Shown: positions 36,071 to 44,856 of the stretch, piece after piece
Layout: every line of letters starts with the position of its first letter
Numbering within the stretch: the stretch's first letter is position 1
Source: Pseudomonas pisciculturae
GTDB lineage: Bacteria > Pseudomonadota > Gammaproteobacteria > Pseudomonadales > Pseudomonadaceae
NCBI RefSeq assembly: GCF_015461805.1
Contig: NZ_JACVZE010000001.1
Location: forward strand, 744,001 to 808,000
DNA: 64,000 bases
Reading direction: 5' to 3'
The notes under the pieces: generated by a model
The model's input: only the letters and a program-made list of their open reading frames with translations
Told to the model about the DNA's origin: nothing
The model's database searches: none
Program-made: the position numbers and the translations under genes

Positions 36071-36997
36071 ATGCCGGATATGCAGCCGATGAATGATCTG
36101 CGTCGTATCGACCTCAACCTGCTGGTGATCCTCGACGCCTTGCTCACTGAGCAACATGTCACCCGTGCGGCTGAGCGTTTGCATCTGAGCCAGCCGGCGG
36201 TCAGCCATGCATTGGCGCGCTTGAGGGATCTGTTGGGTGACCCCTTGTTGGTGCGCCAGGGCAGCACGTTGGTCCCGACTGCTCGTGCGCTGGAGTTGGC
36301 AACGCCGCTGGCCGAAGCCTTGGCCCACGTGCAGGCGTTGCTGGCACCGAACCGATTTGATCCGGCATCGGCCAAGCGGCGGTTTAGGGTGGCGATGTCT
36401 GACTACAGTGCCGCGATTTTCCTACCGGCGTTGGTGCGCGCTTTGCGTCGAGAGGCGCCCGGTATCGACCTGCAAATTGTCCAGGCCAGCCGCGAAGGCA
36501 TGGTGGACGGTGTGCTTAACGGCGACCTCGACCTGGCCGCTGGCGTATTCCCCGATATGCCCGGCGAACTGCGCACCACGCCCTTGTTTGAAGAACACTA
36601 CACCTGCCTGCTGGACCGCAACAGCCTGGCGGCTGATGGTTCTCTGGACTTGGCCACATACCTGTCGCGTCCCCATGTGCTTCTGGAAATGCGCGGCAGC
36701 GGCACTCCGGAAATCGAACGTGCGCTCACTGCAATTCGTCAGCGGCGACATGTGGCCATCAGCCTGCCGCATTGGGGCGTGGCGCCGCAGTTGATCCAGG
36801 GCACGGATTTAATTCTGACGGTGTCGTCCCGAGGGTTGCTCAACATCGATCACCCGGATCTGGTGAGCGTGCCACCGCCGTTTCATATTCCGTCGTTTGC
36901 GGTAGAGCTGGCGTGGCATGCGCGCCGGGGTGGGGATTTGGGGTTGCAGTGGTTGGTTGGGCGGGTGCAGGGTGTATTGTCGCAAGATCATCAATAA
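36071..36997 (+). CDS. LysR-family transcriptional regulator
   Basis: Up to 308 residues. HTH DLNLLVILDALLTEQHVTRAAERLHLSQPAVSHALARLRDLLGDPLLVR at the N-terminus, followed by the LysR substrate domain (RFRVAMSDYSAAIFLPALVRALR). Three closely spaced ATGs (36071, 36080, 36089) could start it; none has a clear RBS and the first is used. Divergent from the YdcZ-family gene; regulators of this NodD/PA0477-like branch usually control a neighbouring gene. Confidence 0.85.
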   Translation: MPDMQPMNDLRRIDLNLLVILDALLTEQHVTRAAERLHLSQPAVSHALARLRDLLGDPLLVRQGSTLVPTARALELATPLAEALAHVQALLAPNRFDPASAKRRFRVAMSDYSAAIFLPALVRALRREAPGIDLQIVQASREGMVDGVLNGDLDLAAGVFPDMPGELRTTPLFEEHYTCLLDRNSLAADGSLDLATYLSRPHVLLEMRGSGTPEIERALTAIRQRRHVAISLPHWGVAPQLIQGTDLILTVSSRGLLNIDHPDLVSVPPPFHIPSFAVELAWHARRGGDLGLQWLVGRVQGVLSQDHQ

Positions 36998-37009
36998 CAG
37001 GAAAACCCC

Positions 37010-37420
37010 ATGCTTTCAGGGCTTAACCACCTGACCTTGGCTGTCACTGATCTAAGTCGCAGCCTCAACTTCTACCATGCCTTGTTGCAGTTCAAGCTTG
37101 ATGCCACTTGGGACAACGGCGCCTACCTTTCATTGCCAGGCCTGTGGCTGTGCTTGTCCGTTGACCCGCTGCGGGACGCGACGCCAGCCGCCGACTACAC
37201 CCACTATGCGTTTACCGTCGGTGAGGGGGATTTCGCCGCGCTGGTCGAGCGGCTGCGAGCTACAGCGGTACGTGAATGGCGCGATAACCGCAGCGAAGGC
37301 GCGTCGTTCTATTTTCTTGACCCGGATGGTCACAAACTTGAGGCCCACGTCGGCGACCTGGAGTCACGTCTGCGCGCCTGCCGCGCTAAGCCCTATGCGG
37401 GAATGAAGTTTTATCCGTGA
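37010..37420 (+). CDS. fosA: Fosfomycin resistance glutathione transferase FosA
   Basis: Adds glutathione to fosfomycin, opening the epoxide. 136 residues of the vicinal-oxygen-chelate fold with metal ligands His7 (GLNHLTLAV), His65 (DYTHYAF) and Glu111 ([11 protein letters not shown]), Thr9 and the conserved NRSEG and PYAGM segments. In P. aeruginosa FosA a Lys (REWK) contacts the antibiotic's phosphonate; here that position is Arg91 (REWR), a conservative change. Starts 12 bases after the LysR stop. Chromosomal fosA is usual in Pseudomonas. Confidence 0.9.
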   Translation: MLSGLNHLTLAVTDLSRSLNFYHALLQFKLDATWDNGAYLSLPGLWLCLSVDPLRDATPAADYTHYAFTVGEGDFAALVERLRATAVREWRDNRSEGASFYFLDPDGHKLEAHVGDLESRLRACRAKPYAGMKFYP

Positions 37421-37587
37421 TCCCCGAAAGTGCTTAATCCTCGCGTCGGGCCTGGCTGGAAACAGGCGAACCCGACAACCGTTCGTCGCACTAACAAGTT
37501 TTTTCTAAACCTTTGCCGCCTTGAAAATTCGAACTCTAGGCGGGGCGTGTTCCCCCGCACTTATTTTTTGCCCTGGAGGAACCCATC

Positions 37588-38115
37588 ATGAGCCGCATGG
37601 CTATCCGGTTACGCACCGCCAGTTTCGCGATGCTGCTGGGCCTCGGCGCCAGCAATGCTTTCGCCCAGTCGCCCGCTGAATTTATCGAGCAGGCTTCGGC
37701 CAAAGGTATGGCCGATATCGAAACCAGTCGCATGGCCCACGCCAAAACCTCGTCCCAGGAAATCAAGGACTACACCATCGAGGTGATCAACGAGCGTACC
37801 CTGGCCAACCAACATTTGGCGGCCATTGCCAAGAAACTCGACCTGCCAGTGGCGCCGCGGGAAAAGATCGTCGACAAAGCCGAAACCCTGATGCCTGAGC
37901 TCAAGGACGGCGACTCGTTTGACGCCGCCTACACCGCGCAGCAGGTCAAGGAAAACGAAGACGCCATCGCGCTGTTCAAACAGGAAGGCGCGGCGTCCGA
38001 TGTGCCGGAAATAAAAGCTCTGGTGGACGAGACGCTGCCCAAGTTGCAAGAGCGTCTGCAAAAGGCGCGTGCCCTGGCCTCCACCTACGGAAAAGGCCAT
38101 CAAGGCGACGGTTGA
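37588..38115 (+). CDS. DUF4142 periplasmic protein
   Basis: 175 residues: signal peptide (cleavage near AFA-QS, residue 26) and a helical DUF4142 domain (EFIEQASAKGMADIETSRMAH; VKENEDAIALFKQEG) of the ferritin-like bundle type. RBS GGAGG lies before the ATG. Single gene with its own terminator. These proteins are common in Pseudomonas and often stress-induced; molecular function unknown. The 167 bases before it (37421-37587) hold only a plausible promoter region. Confidence 0.85.
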   Translation: MSRMAIRLRTASFAMLLGLGASNAFAQSPAEFIEQASAKGMADIETSRMAHAKTSSQEIKDYTIEVINERTLANQHLAAIAKKLDLPVAPREKIVDKAETLMPELKDGDSFDAAYTAQQVKENEDAIALFKQEGAASDVPEIKALVDETLPKLQERLQKARALASTYGKGHQGDG

Positions 38116-38134
38116 GTGCGTTGCTGTACATGAC

Positions 38135-38170
38135 AAACGGCGGTTGGATCTTCTCCCATCGCCGTTTTTT
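38135..38170 (+). terminator. Rho-independent terminator after the DUF4142 gene
   Basis: AAACGGCG...CGCCGTTTTTT: 8-bp stem, 17-base loop, six T. It overlaps the last codon of the convergent gene and may serve both directions. Confidence 0.75.
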
Positions 38171-38594
38171 ATGCCTGGTTCAAATCGGTCTTGCTGGGCG
38201 CTGCGTCGTCGGCTGCATGCCCGCAGCTGCTATTGAGACTGACGGTGCCAGTGTTGCCGATGCTGCGGTATTCCTGGCGCAGTTTTTCCAATTCTTTGCG
38301 GTCGAGGCCGTCTAGGCTGAGTACGGCGTTTTGCGCGTCCTTGCTGACACGCAGTAGCTCGTCGATCTTGATATGCAGGATGTCGTTGTCGCGGTTTTGC
38401 GTGTTCTGGATCAGAAACACCATCAGGAAAGTGATGATGGTGGTCGAGGTGTTGATGATCAATTGCCAGGTATCGTTGTAGTGGAAATACGGCCCGCTCA
38501 GGCTCCACGCCAGGATCAACGCCACTGCCGCATAAAAGGTCCGAGGGCTGCCGGCCCAGCGAGACAGGGATTGAGAGACTGCGGAGAATTTCAT
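38169..38594 (-). CDS. Low-affinity iron permease family protein
   Basis: 141 residues. Two hydrophobic helices (TFYAAVALILAWSLSGPYF; TWQLIINTSTTIITFLMVFLI), then the family signature QNTQNRDNDILHIKIDELLR and a short hydrophilic tail. In Pseudomonas these small proteins are annotated by similarity to fungal Fet4-type permeases; iron transport has not been shown for most. RBS AAGG precedes the ATG. Confidence 0.82.
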   Translation of the reverse strand: MKFSAVSQSLSRWAGSPRTFYAAVALILAWSLSGPYFHYNDTWQLIINTSTTIITFLMVFLIQNTQNRDNDILHIKIDELLRVSKDAQNAVLSLDGLDRKELEKLRQEYRSIGNTGTVSLNSSCGHAADDAAPSKTDLNQA

Positions 38595-38698
38595 GACCGT
38601 TTTCCTTAAAAGGGGTGGGTGGTGAAATTATGGACCGCAGCGATTCTCTGAAATTTCTTTTTACAAATTTCAGGGTGAACACATTTGTACGTTTTTAA

Positions 38699-39199
38699 TT
38701 AGAAGGCCAGTTCTGCCTGGCCCGTACCTTCCAGCGCGAGCAGGTACTGCTTGGCTTCAAGGCCACCGGCAAATCCGGTCAACCCGCCCGAGGCTCCAAT
38801 CACCCGGTGACACGGTGCAATGATGGAGATGGGGTTACGCCCATTGGCCGCACCCACAGCGCGCACGGCCTTCGGGTTGCCGATCTGCTGGGCGATCTGG
38901 CTGTAGCTGCGGGTTTCGCCAAAAGGGATGGTGAGCAACGCTTGCCAGACCTGCTTCTGGAAATCGGTGCCGGTGAAATCCAATTCCAGCTCAAAGCGGT
39001 TGCGCGTGCCAGCAAAGTACTCTTTCAACTGCTGCTCGGTTTTCAGCAGTACCGGGCTCTCAGGCGCTTCATGCAGCTCGCCCAGGCGCACGCGGTTGGC
39101 GCGTTCTGTTTCCCACAGTATCGCGCTGAGTTTTCCATCGCGCGCTACCAGAGTGAGCTGGCCGACGGGGGAGAGCATGAGCTTATATTCATAGGGCAT
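38699..39199 (-). CDS. ogt: Methylated-DNA--protein-cysteine methyltransferase
   Basis: Repairs O6-methylguanine and O4-methylthymine by transferring the alkyl group to its own cysteine. 166 residues with the active motif IAPCHRVIGASG (Cys130), the recognition helix YSQIAQQIGNPKAVRAVGAANG and the Asn hinge. No Ada N-terminal domain. Length fits Ogt. GAGC-type RBS upstream (rc of 39200-39212). Single gene. Confidence 0.92.
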   Translation of the reverse strand: MPYEYKLMLSPVGQLTLVARDGKLSAILWETERANRVRLGELHEAPESPVLLKTEQQLKEYFAGTRNRFELELDFTGTDFQKQVWQALLTIPFGETRSYSQIAQQIGNPKAVRAVGAANGRNPISIIAPCHRVIGASGGLTGFAGGLEAKQYLLALEGTGQAELAF

Positions 39200-39417
39200 G
39201 GGGCGGGCTCCTGACTATGGGGTAGGGCAAGTCTAGAACGACGGAGCTATCGGTGAACTACGTTTCTTGCGATCGAATTACGCACCGATTCAGACGTTCC
39301 AATACGCCCCGTTGGCGAGCGGCGCATACCAGTAAAACAGCGAAAGATAGTAAAGCGCCTTGCGCAGCTACTGGGTGATATTAACGTCCACCGAGGCCCG
39401 GGTTGAGGCGGCGCACT

Positions 39418-39723
39418 TTAAACGGATGAAACCAGCGTAAATGGTATGCGCAATGCGCCAATGGGGCCTTCCCGAACGCCGCACATTTCATCGTGGACGC
39501 TGTGCTGCACCAGCACACAGGGAAACGGCACCACCTCTCGCAACAGGTCGCGCAGGTGTGTTGTCGAGCGAATACGCAGCGGCTGCTGATCATCGCCCAG
39601 CAGCGTCACCTGAGCGTGATTCAGCCGGATTCTCGCCAGGTAGACTCCACCCTCCAACGACAGCAGTTCCAACTCGCGCACTTCACCCTTCGCGGCCAAT
39701 TCGGTCAGCTTGCGGATATTCAT
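39418..39723 (-). CDS. Small conserved protein (DUF6482-like)
   Basis: 101 residues: MNIRKLTELAAKGEVRELELL, then strands LARIRLNHAQVTLLGDDQQPLRIRSTTHLRDLL and VLVQHSVHDEMCGVREGP. Soluble, no signal. I think it belongs to DUF6482, frequent in Pseudomonas, but am not certain. Start 23 bases downstream of the DUF3833 lipoprotein gene, so perhaps in one transcript. The 217 bases between it and ogt (39200-39417) show nothing recognisable. Confidence 0.7.
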   Translation of the reverse strand: MNIRKLTELAAKGEVRELELLSLEGGVYLARIRLNHAQVTLLGDDQQPLRIRSTTHLRDLLREVVPFPCVLVQHSVHDEMCGVREGPIGALRIPFTLVSSV

Positions 39724-39746
39724 GCTTGCCTCTCACATTGGCGTGT

Positions 39747-40271
39747 TCATTGGCGACGAAAGAACAGCGTGACCTGGCCCCATTCGACGCCAAACTTGGT
39801 CATGCTGGAGCGGTTGATCAGCGTGTCCTCGTCCATCAGGTACATCCAGTCATCGAAACTCACCTCGTAGACAGAGCCGTCCACCGGCAGGTTTAGTCGA
39901 TAACGCCAGCGCAGTGCGTTACCCGCCACTTCACCGATCGCCTCGCCGACCACATCACCCGCCCGACCGCGCCAGCGCCCGGGGCCATCGGGTGTCAGCG
40001 TCCACACTCGCTGTTGACGTGTGCCATCGCTGTACAGGAAGCGCTCGTCGAGAATCAAGGCGTTACCCTCACGCCGACTGGCGATATTCACTTCAAAGCG
40101 CTTGGCCACCTCCCCAGAGCGCTTTTGGAAAATCCCCCAGGCCTTGACGGGCTTGCTGAAGAAACGCTCCAGGTCCAGTTGCGGCTGCTGACTGGCGTAG
40201 TGCTCGACGCCTACATTGGCGCAACTACTCACACTCAATACCAGCAACAATGAAATCAGTAGACGTGTCAT
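39747..40271 (-). CDS. DUF3833 lipoprotein
   Basis: 174 residues with a lipobox (LSVSSC17AN) and a beta-rich domain reading WGIFQKRSGEVAKRFEVNI, LDERFLYSDGTRQQRVWTL and DDWMYLMDEDTLINRSSMTKFG, the pattern of DUF3833. Probably attached to the outer membrane; function unknown. Confidence 0.85.
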   Translation of the reverse strand: MTRLLISLLLVLSVSSCANVGVEHYASQQPQLDLERFFSKPVKAWGIFQKRSGEVAKRFEVNIASRREGNALILDERFLYSDGTRQQRVWTLTPDGPGRWRGRAGDVVGEAIGEVAGNALRWRYRLNLPVDGSVYEVSFDDWMYLMDEDTLINRSSMTKFGVEWGQVTLFFRRQ

Positions 40272-40391
40272 TGCTCGGCTCCGTGATTGCGCGCGGCGAC
40301 GCTTCAGCGCTGTGAGTGATACTTATACAAAATAATAAATTTGTACAGGTATGTGCTGCGCCAACGCCAAACGCCTCAAATTTCAGCCATA

Positions 40392-40420
40392 AAAAAACCG
40401 GCCTCAAAGGACCGGTTTTT
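40392..40420 (-). terminator. Terminator downstream of tRNA-Gly
   Basis: AAAAACCGG-10-CCGGTTTTT, symmetrical, so it works in either direction. On the minus strand it is 48 bases beyond the tRNA 3' end. Confidence 0.8.
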
Positions 40421-40467
40421 GTGCATCCCCCGTCAAAGAACAACCTGACGCGAGACCAAAATCTGAG

Positions 40468-40541
40468 TGGAGCGGGTAGAGGGAATCGAACCCTCGTCGG
40501 AAGCTTGGGAAGCTACTGTTCTACCATTAAACTATACCCGC
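40468..40541 (-). tRNA. tRNA-Gly (anticodon TCC)
   Basis: Minus strand, 74 nt including an encoded CCA. Acceptor arms GCGGGTA and TACCCGC pair; D-arm TAGTTTAATGGTAGAA, anticodon stem-loop AGCTTCCCAAGCT with TCC, and T-arm GAGGGTTCGATTCCCTC are all regular. No integrase or att-like duplication near it. Confidence 0.95.
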
Positions 40542-40628
40542 TCAGAGCGGCTGACTTTGTACCAGATGTTCGCCGGGATTTGAAGTTTTTCTTCAAAAAT
40601 GTGTGGGTTACGTGCATCAAACAAGCGT

Positions 40629-40717
40629 GTGTGGGAGCTGGCTTGCCTGCGATAGCTTCACCTTGGTATGCCTGCCACACCGAGGTGCCTGCATCGCGGG
40701 CAAGCCCGGCTCCCACA
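40629..40717. repeat. REP pair (class GTGGGAGCTGGCTTGC)
   Basis: Left arm GTGTGGGAGCTGGCTTGCC and right arm GGCAAGCCCGGCTCCCACAC, inner stem CACCTTGG/CCGAGGTG. Between tRNA-Gly and the phaG stop. Confidence 0.88.
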
Positions 40718-40745
40718 CAAGCGGGCGTTTGCCGGGTTGTTCATT

Positions 40746-41630
40746 TCAGATCGCAAAGGCATGGTGTGTCTGGCCCTGGTGATACCGCAATCGGTTGGCC
40801 TGTCGCTCGGGTTTCAGGAACCCCACCACCGCCTCCCTGCTATCGCGGCACGCCGCTTTGTGCTCCATGTCCAGGAAGTGTCCGGTGGCCTGCACGGTGC
40901 TGAAGCTGCTGTTGGCCACGTGCTGGCCAAACAGCTTGGCGTCCTGGGCGCTGGTGTATTCGTCCCATTCGCCGTTTAAAAACAGCACCGGAATGTCGAT
41001 CTGCTTGGCGGCCTTGAGGTAGCACAGCCGATCGCTATAAAGGACTTGGCTGATATGGAAGTGCATCTGCCCATATTCATGTTCGGCCAGGCTGCTCACA
41101 TGTTTGTAGTTGAAGCGCTTGAACAGCGACGGCAGGTGTTTGCCGATGGTGCTGTTGACCAGGTGGCCGACACGGTCGCGGTCGAGGTTGCCGAGGTAGT
41201 CGACGCCCCGCTCCAGATAGTCACGCATGGGGGCGTTGATGACCGGAGAGAACGAGCTGATCACAGCCTTCTCGACGCGGCGAGGGCGGTGGGCGAGGGC
41301 GACCAGGGTGGCGGCGCCGCCCCATGAGAACGAGAGCACGTGTTCGGCGGCGAAGTGGTCGATGAGTTCCAGGAGGATCTGGCCTTCGACTTCCTTCGTC
41401 AGCATCTGCTCATGGCGGTTATGGATTTTGGACCGACCCGCGTAGGGCTGATCGTACAAAACCACATTGAATTGCGGGTGCAGGCTTTTGACGGTTTGGG
41501 CGAAGGATGCCGTGGTGGCCATCGAGCCGTTGACCAGGATGATGGTCTTTTCAGCCTTCTCCGCGCGATAGAACTCCGTGTAAACCCGATACTGACCCTG
41601 TATATCCAACACAGCGATTTCTGGCCTCAT
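40746..41630 (-). CDS. phaG: 3-hydroxyacyl-ACP:CoA transacylase/thioesterase PhaG
   Basis: Links fatty-acid synthesis to medium-chain polyhydroxyalkanoate by releasing or transferring (R)-3-hydroxyacyl groups from ACP. The 294-residue alpha/beta hydrolase starts MRPEIAVLDIQGQYRVYTEF and contains VNGSMATTASFAQTVKSL, FSWGGAATLVAL (nucleophile Ser), NGEWDEYTSAQDA and GHFLDMEHKAAC, and ends in HHAFAI. This agrees closely with PhaG of fluorescent pseudomonads as I remember it. The paralogue RhlA (rhamnolipid HAA synthase) shares the fold but lacks this N-terminus. Start chosen at 41630, AGGAG 9 bases upstream; a longer in-frame start is not supported. Not beside other pha genes, as usual for phaG. 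Confidence 0.9.
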   Translation of the reverse strand: MRPEIAVLDIQGQYRVYTEFYRAEKAEKTIILVNGSMATTASFAQTVKSLHPQFNVVLYDQPYAGRSKIHNRHEQMLTKEVEGQILLELIDHFAAEHVLSFSWGGAATLVALAHRPRRVEKAVISSFSPVINAPMRDYLERGVDYLGNLDRDRVGHLVNSTIGKHLPSLFKRFNYKHVSSLAEHEYGQMHFHISQVLYSDRLCYLKAAKQIDIPVLFLNGEWDEYTSAQDAKLFGQHVANSSFSTVQATGHFLDMEHKAACRDSREAVVGFLKPERQANRLRYHQGQTHHAFAI

Positions 41631-41761
41631 GTCGTAAGACTCCTGGCAAGCGGGTAGGGCGCGCAGGTAACACTGCACGAGCTTTGTGACAGGTAGGCAT
41701 ACGCCTGGAAATTGAAGGCCCATGTCGATCCGGTGAAGGCTGGCCGACGGGTGTTGTTATG

Positions 41762-41810
41762 GCGGGCATTTTGCCGAAGATGCCCGCAGATCAAGCGTTG
41801 CGGGCGGGCA
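41762..41810. promoter_or_regulatory. Overlapping alternative hairpins upstream of phaG
   Basis: GCGGGCA (41762-41768) can pair with TGCCCGC (41781-41787), and the same TGCCCGCA can pair with TGCGGGC (41800-41806) or GCGGGCA (41804-41810). The two folds exclude each other. They lie 130-180 bases upstream of phaG and beyond the end of the rsuA-like gene. Possible leader attenuator or simple terminator debris; the rest of 41631-41936 shows no gene. Confidence 0.35.
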
Positions 41811-41936
41811 AAGTGTTTCTTGGAGGTATAGGCGACTCGCCAGTCATATATTGGCTGGTGATTTTGATTCAAGCAGCACAGGTGTCACCCCGCAAGGCGA
41901 GCCGGCGGTTTTTTGCGTTCACCGGCTGAACGGTCG

Positions 41937-42629
41937 TCAGACCTGTCGAATTTCGTCGTCTGTCAGCGTCCGGTACTCACCTGGCGCGAGGGCGGCATCC
42001 AGCACCAGAGGCCCCATGCGCTCGCGATGCAGCCCGATCACCTTGTTATCGAAATGCCCGAACATGCGTTTCACCTGGTGGTAACGCCCTTCGATAATGC
42101 TCAGCCGCGCCGTCGTCGGCCCGAGCAGTCGCAGCTCGGCGGGTTGGGTGGTGAGGTCTTCAAAGGCGAAATACAGGCCGGCTGCAAAGGTGGCCGCGTA
42201 CTCCGGGCCGATCACTTGCTCAGTCTCAACGAGGTAAATCTTGGGCAGTTTGGTCTGCGGTTGCGTCAGGCGCCGAGACCACTGGCCGTCATTGGTGATC
42301 AGCATGAGCCCTGTAGTGTTGAAATCCAGGCGACCGGCGATGTGCAGTTGGTCTTTGTTTGGCTCATCCAGCAGATCGAGAACCGTAGGGTGCTGCGGGT
42401 CTGAGGTTGCACTCACACAACCTTGGGGTTTATGCAGCATGAAATACCGTGCCGGTTTGCCTGCTTGAAGCACCTCAGCATCAACACATACTTGGCTGAA
42501 TTCCCGCACCTCGTGGTGAGGATCGCTGACTGCCATACCATCGACGGTCACCCGACGTTCTACCAGCAACAGGCGCACTTGCTTGCGATTGAAACGAGGG
42601 AGGTTGCTGAGGAACCGATCAACGCGCAT
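41937..42629 (-). CDS. RsuA/RluB-family pseudouridine synthase
   Basis: 230 residues: an N-terminal S4 RNA-binding domain (VDRFLSNLPRFNRKQVRLLLVERRVTVDG) and a catalytic domain with Asp102 in AGRLDFNTTGLMLITNDG and GRYHQVKRMFG. This domain order and length match 16S rRNA pseudouridine-516 synthase RsuA. Overlaps the upstream CWC-protein gene by 11 bases. Confidence 0.88.
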   Translation of the reverse strand: MRVDRFLSNLPRFNRKQVRLLLVERRVTVDGMAVSDPHHEVREFSQVCVDAEVLQAGKPARYFMLHKPQGCVSATSDPQHPTVLDLLDEPNKDQLHIAGRLDFNTTGLMLITNDGQWSRRLTQPQTKLPKIYLVETEQVIGPEYAATFAAGLYFAFEDLTTQPAELRLLGPTTARLSIIEGRYHQVKRMFGHFDNKVIGLHRERMGPLVLDAALAPGEYRTLTDDEIRQV

Positions 42630-42831
42630 CGCAGTGCTTCAACTGTTCATCGACCTGGGCGCAGCGCGGGCACAGGCAGGCCTTGTTGCGCAGCTCATCG
42701 GGCAGGGCTTCAAGCACCGCCGGGTCGATGGTGACGCTGAAGCACCAGCACGCTTGATCGGCGGTACGCGGGTCAGCCAGGGTGCAGTCGTTGCGGGCGC
42801 CACAGGCGGGGCAGAGGGTTGGCGTGGTCAT
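42619..42831 (-). CDS. Cysteine-rich CWC-family protein
   Basis: 70 residues with paired cysteines: CPACGARNDC near the start, CWC (ACWCFSV) in the middle and CLCPRC near the end, probably two zinc or disulfide knots. Start ATG 42831. The 3' end overlaps the pseudouridine synthase start, so the two are coupled. Function unknown. Confidence 0.8.
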   Translation of the reverse strand: MTTPTLCPACGARNDCTLADPRTADQACWCFSVTIDPAVLEALPDELRNKACLCPRCAQVDEQLKHCDAR

Positions 42832-42916
42832 TGTTCGGTTCAGGCTGGAGGGTGCAAGGTTGCGGGTGATGCCCGGTGTGCCTTGCACGATACAGCGCTG
42901 CCCCGATGCAGGCTAC

Positions 42917-44539
42917 TTACAGCTGGAACTTGCTCACCAACACGTTGAACGAAGTGGCCAGGCGCGACAGGTCTTGGCTGGAGGCGTTGGTCTGGTGGGC
43001 GCCGGCGGCGGTTTGGGTAGACAGGTCCTGGATGTTCAGCAGGTTGCGGTCCACTTCACGGGCCACCTGAGCCTGCTCTTCAGAGGCGGAAGCGATCACC
43101 AGATTGCGCTCGTTGATCTTTGCCACGCTGGTGGTGATCCGTTGCAAGGCTTCACCGGCGTTCTGCGCGAGGGTCTGGGTGTTATTGGCCCAGGTCAGGC
43201 TCTTGTTCATGGCGGCCACGGCGGCGTCGGCGCCGACTTGCACTTCGCCGATCATTTTTTCGATGTCGACGGTGGAGGTTTGGGTGCGATGGGCCAGGGC
43301 TCGCACTTCATCGGCCACCACGGCAAAACCGCGACCTTGCTCACCGGCCCGCGCTGCTTCGATGGCCGCGTTGAGGGCCAGCAGGTTGGTCTGGTCGGCG
43401 ATGCCACGGATCACATCGATCACCTTGCCGATTTCGCGTACCTGGCCAGCGAGGTCGGCCACCGACTGCGTGGAGTCGTTGATCTCGCCCACCATCGAAC
43501 TCATGCCGGACACCGCCTGTGCCACTTGCTGGCGACCGTCTTCAGCTTCAGTGGTGGCCTGGAGCGAGGCTTGCGAGGTGGAGACCGCGTTGCTCGCCAC
43601 TTCGTCTACCGCAGCTGTCATCTGGTTGACGGCAGTGGCCGCTTGTTGGATTTCGTCATTTTGGCGGGTCAAGCCCCGGCTGCTTTCATCGGTGACCGCG
43701 CTCAGTTCTTCGGCGGCCGATGCGAGTTGGTCGGAGGCGTTGGCGATTTCCACCAGGGTGCTCTTCAGCCCGCCTTGCATGTCCGACAGCGCCATCAGCA
43801 ATTGCCCGGCTTCGTCGGTGCGGTCGGTGACGATGGCCTGAGTCAGATCGCCATTGGCGATGCGCTGGGCGCTTTGCACCGCCTGGGCGATAGGGCGGGT
43901 GATCAGACGGGTGATCAGTACGCCAATAATGATCGCAATGATGAAGGCCAATACGATGCCGCTGATCATCCAGGTCAACGCGCTGTTGCGCAGGTCATCG
44001 GCGGCGATGGAACCTTCCTTGATCTGGCGATTGTTGGACTCGATCATCACGCGAATCAGCTCGCGCGCCTGACGAAACAGCTCATTGTTGGTGGAGTTGA
44101 GCTGACTGCGTGCCTGCTCGACCTGGCCGCCATCCAGCATCGAGATGATGCGTTCGGAGCTGCTGACGTAGGTTGGCCAGATCTGGTCGAGCTTATCGCC
44201 GGCTGCCCGCTCGTCGTCTTCCAGCGGTGTTGCGCGGTAGGTGGCGTAGGCGGCCTGGCTGCGTTTGAGTTCGCTGGCGATATCCTGGCGCACGCGGTCG
44301 CGGTCCTGGGGCGCGACGTCGCCTTTGCTGGCGTCCATCAAGCGGTACAGGCCGCGGTTGTGGGCGACCAGGCCATTGAGGGTGGCGGCGGTGTTGCTGA
44401 CGGAGACCAGGTTGTTGGAGAAGGTCAGTTCCAGGGCTGTAGCGAGTCGAACGACGCCTTTGATGCCCAGCAGGCCAACTCCGAGGGTGACCAGTGCACA
44501 CAGAAGAAATGAAAGCAGCAGCTTACTTGAGATTTTCAT
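42917..44539 (-). CDS. Methyl-accepting chemotaxis protein
   Basis: 540-residue chemoreceptor. TM1 about residues 8-30, a periplasmic four-helix-bundle sensor (31-187), TM2 (about 188-211), a HAMP domain ([24 protein letters not shown]) and a cytoplasmic signalling domain with the invariant hairpin tip [20 protein letters not shown] and [15 protein letters not shown]. No C-terminal NWETF-type pentapeptide. Ligand unknown; a 4HB_MCP sensor often binds amino acids or organic acids. The tricarboxylate genes 4 kb away do not by themselves indicate the ligand. Confidence 0.93.
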   Translation of the reverse strand: MKISSKLLLSFLLCALVTLGVGLLGIKGVVRLATALELTFSNNLVSVSNTAATLNGLVAHNRGLYRLMDASKGDVAPQDRDRVRQDIASELKRSQAAYATYRATPLEDDERAAGDKLDQIWPTYVSSSERIISMLDGGQVEQARSQLNSTNNELFRQARELIRVMIESNNRQIKEGSIAADDLRNSALTWMISGIVLAFIIAIIIGVLITRLITRPIAQAVQSAQRIANGDLTQAIVTDRTDEAGQLLMALSDMQGGLKSTLVEIANASDQLASAAEELSAVTDESSRGLTRQNDEIQQAATAVNQMTAAVDEVASNAVSTSQASLQATTEAEDGRQQVAQAVSGMSSMVGEINDSTQSVADLAGQVREIGKVIDVIRGIADQTNLLALNAAIEAARAGEQGRGFAVVADEVRALAHRTQTSTVDIEKMIGEVQVGADAAVAAMNKSLTWANNTQTLAQNAGEALQRITTSVAKINERNLVIASASEEQAQVAREVDRNLLNIQDLSTQTAAGAHQTNASSQDLSRLATSFNVLVSKFQL

Positions 44540-44856
44540 GGATCGAATCCGGCGAGGTTAGCGAAGGGCGCACGCTAGAGCCTCCCTGGCAAGGTGCGAT
44601 ATCATAGTGACATCATCGCAATGCGCAAAGTTTCCGGCCAGATAAATTTACTGAATCGATAAAGCTTTTTGAAGGATAAGGTCTATTCAGGCGTGGCATC
44701 ACAAGGTTGTATCCACCCGTCTACTTAGGTGTATCAATCTGTTACTAAAGCGCACCAGATTCGGTTTTTGATGTCAGATATTTCGTCATTTGGTGAAAGC
44801 TGAATGCCGCTCCCCAGCGTCGCTGGAGGTGCTCTTTCGCGGTCCAGGAGGCCGCC
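44540..44856. other. Intergenic region, nothing recognised
   Basis: 317 bases between the chemoreceptor and the divergent Tyr-rich lipoprotein gene. It must hold both promoters. I see no FliA-type (TAAAGTTT-11-GCCGATAA) match for the receptor and no RNA gene. The AT-rich stretch at 44640-44680 is the most promoter-like part. Confidence 0.5.

Noticed and set aside
38662..38689. TACAAAT-14-ATTTGTA palindrome, with a similar TACAAA-8-TTTGTA at 40326-40345
   Set aside because: Two AT-rich short-arm palindromes 1.7 kb apart with different spacers; can arise by chance and match no operator I know.
40468..40541. tRNA-Gly as an integration site of a genomic island
   Set aside because: No integrase, no duplicated tRNA 3' end, and the surrounding genes (phaG, ogt, rsuA-like) are ordinary core genes.
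40746..41630. phaG read as rhlA (rhamnolipid HAA synthase)
   Set aside because: The N-terminus and the HHAFAI end fit PhaG, and no rhlB/rhlRI is nearby.
42782..44512. Plus-strand frame of 576 codons
   Set aside because: Shadow of the chemoreceptor gene.
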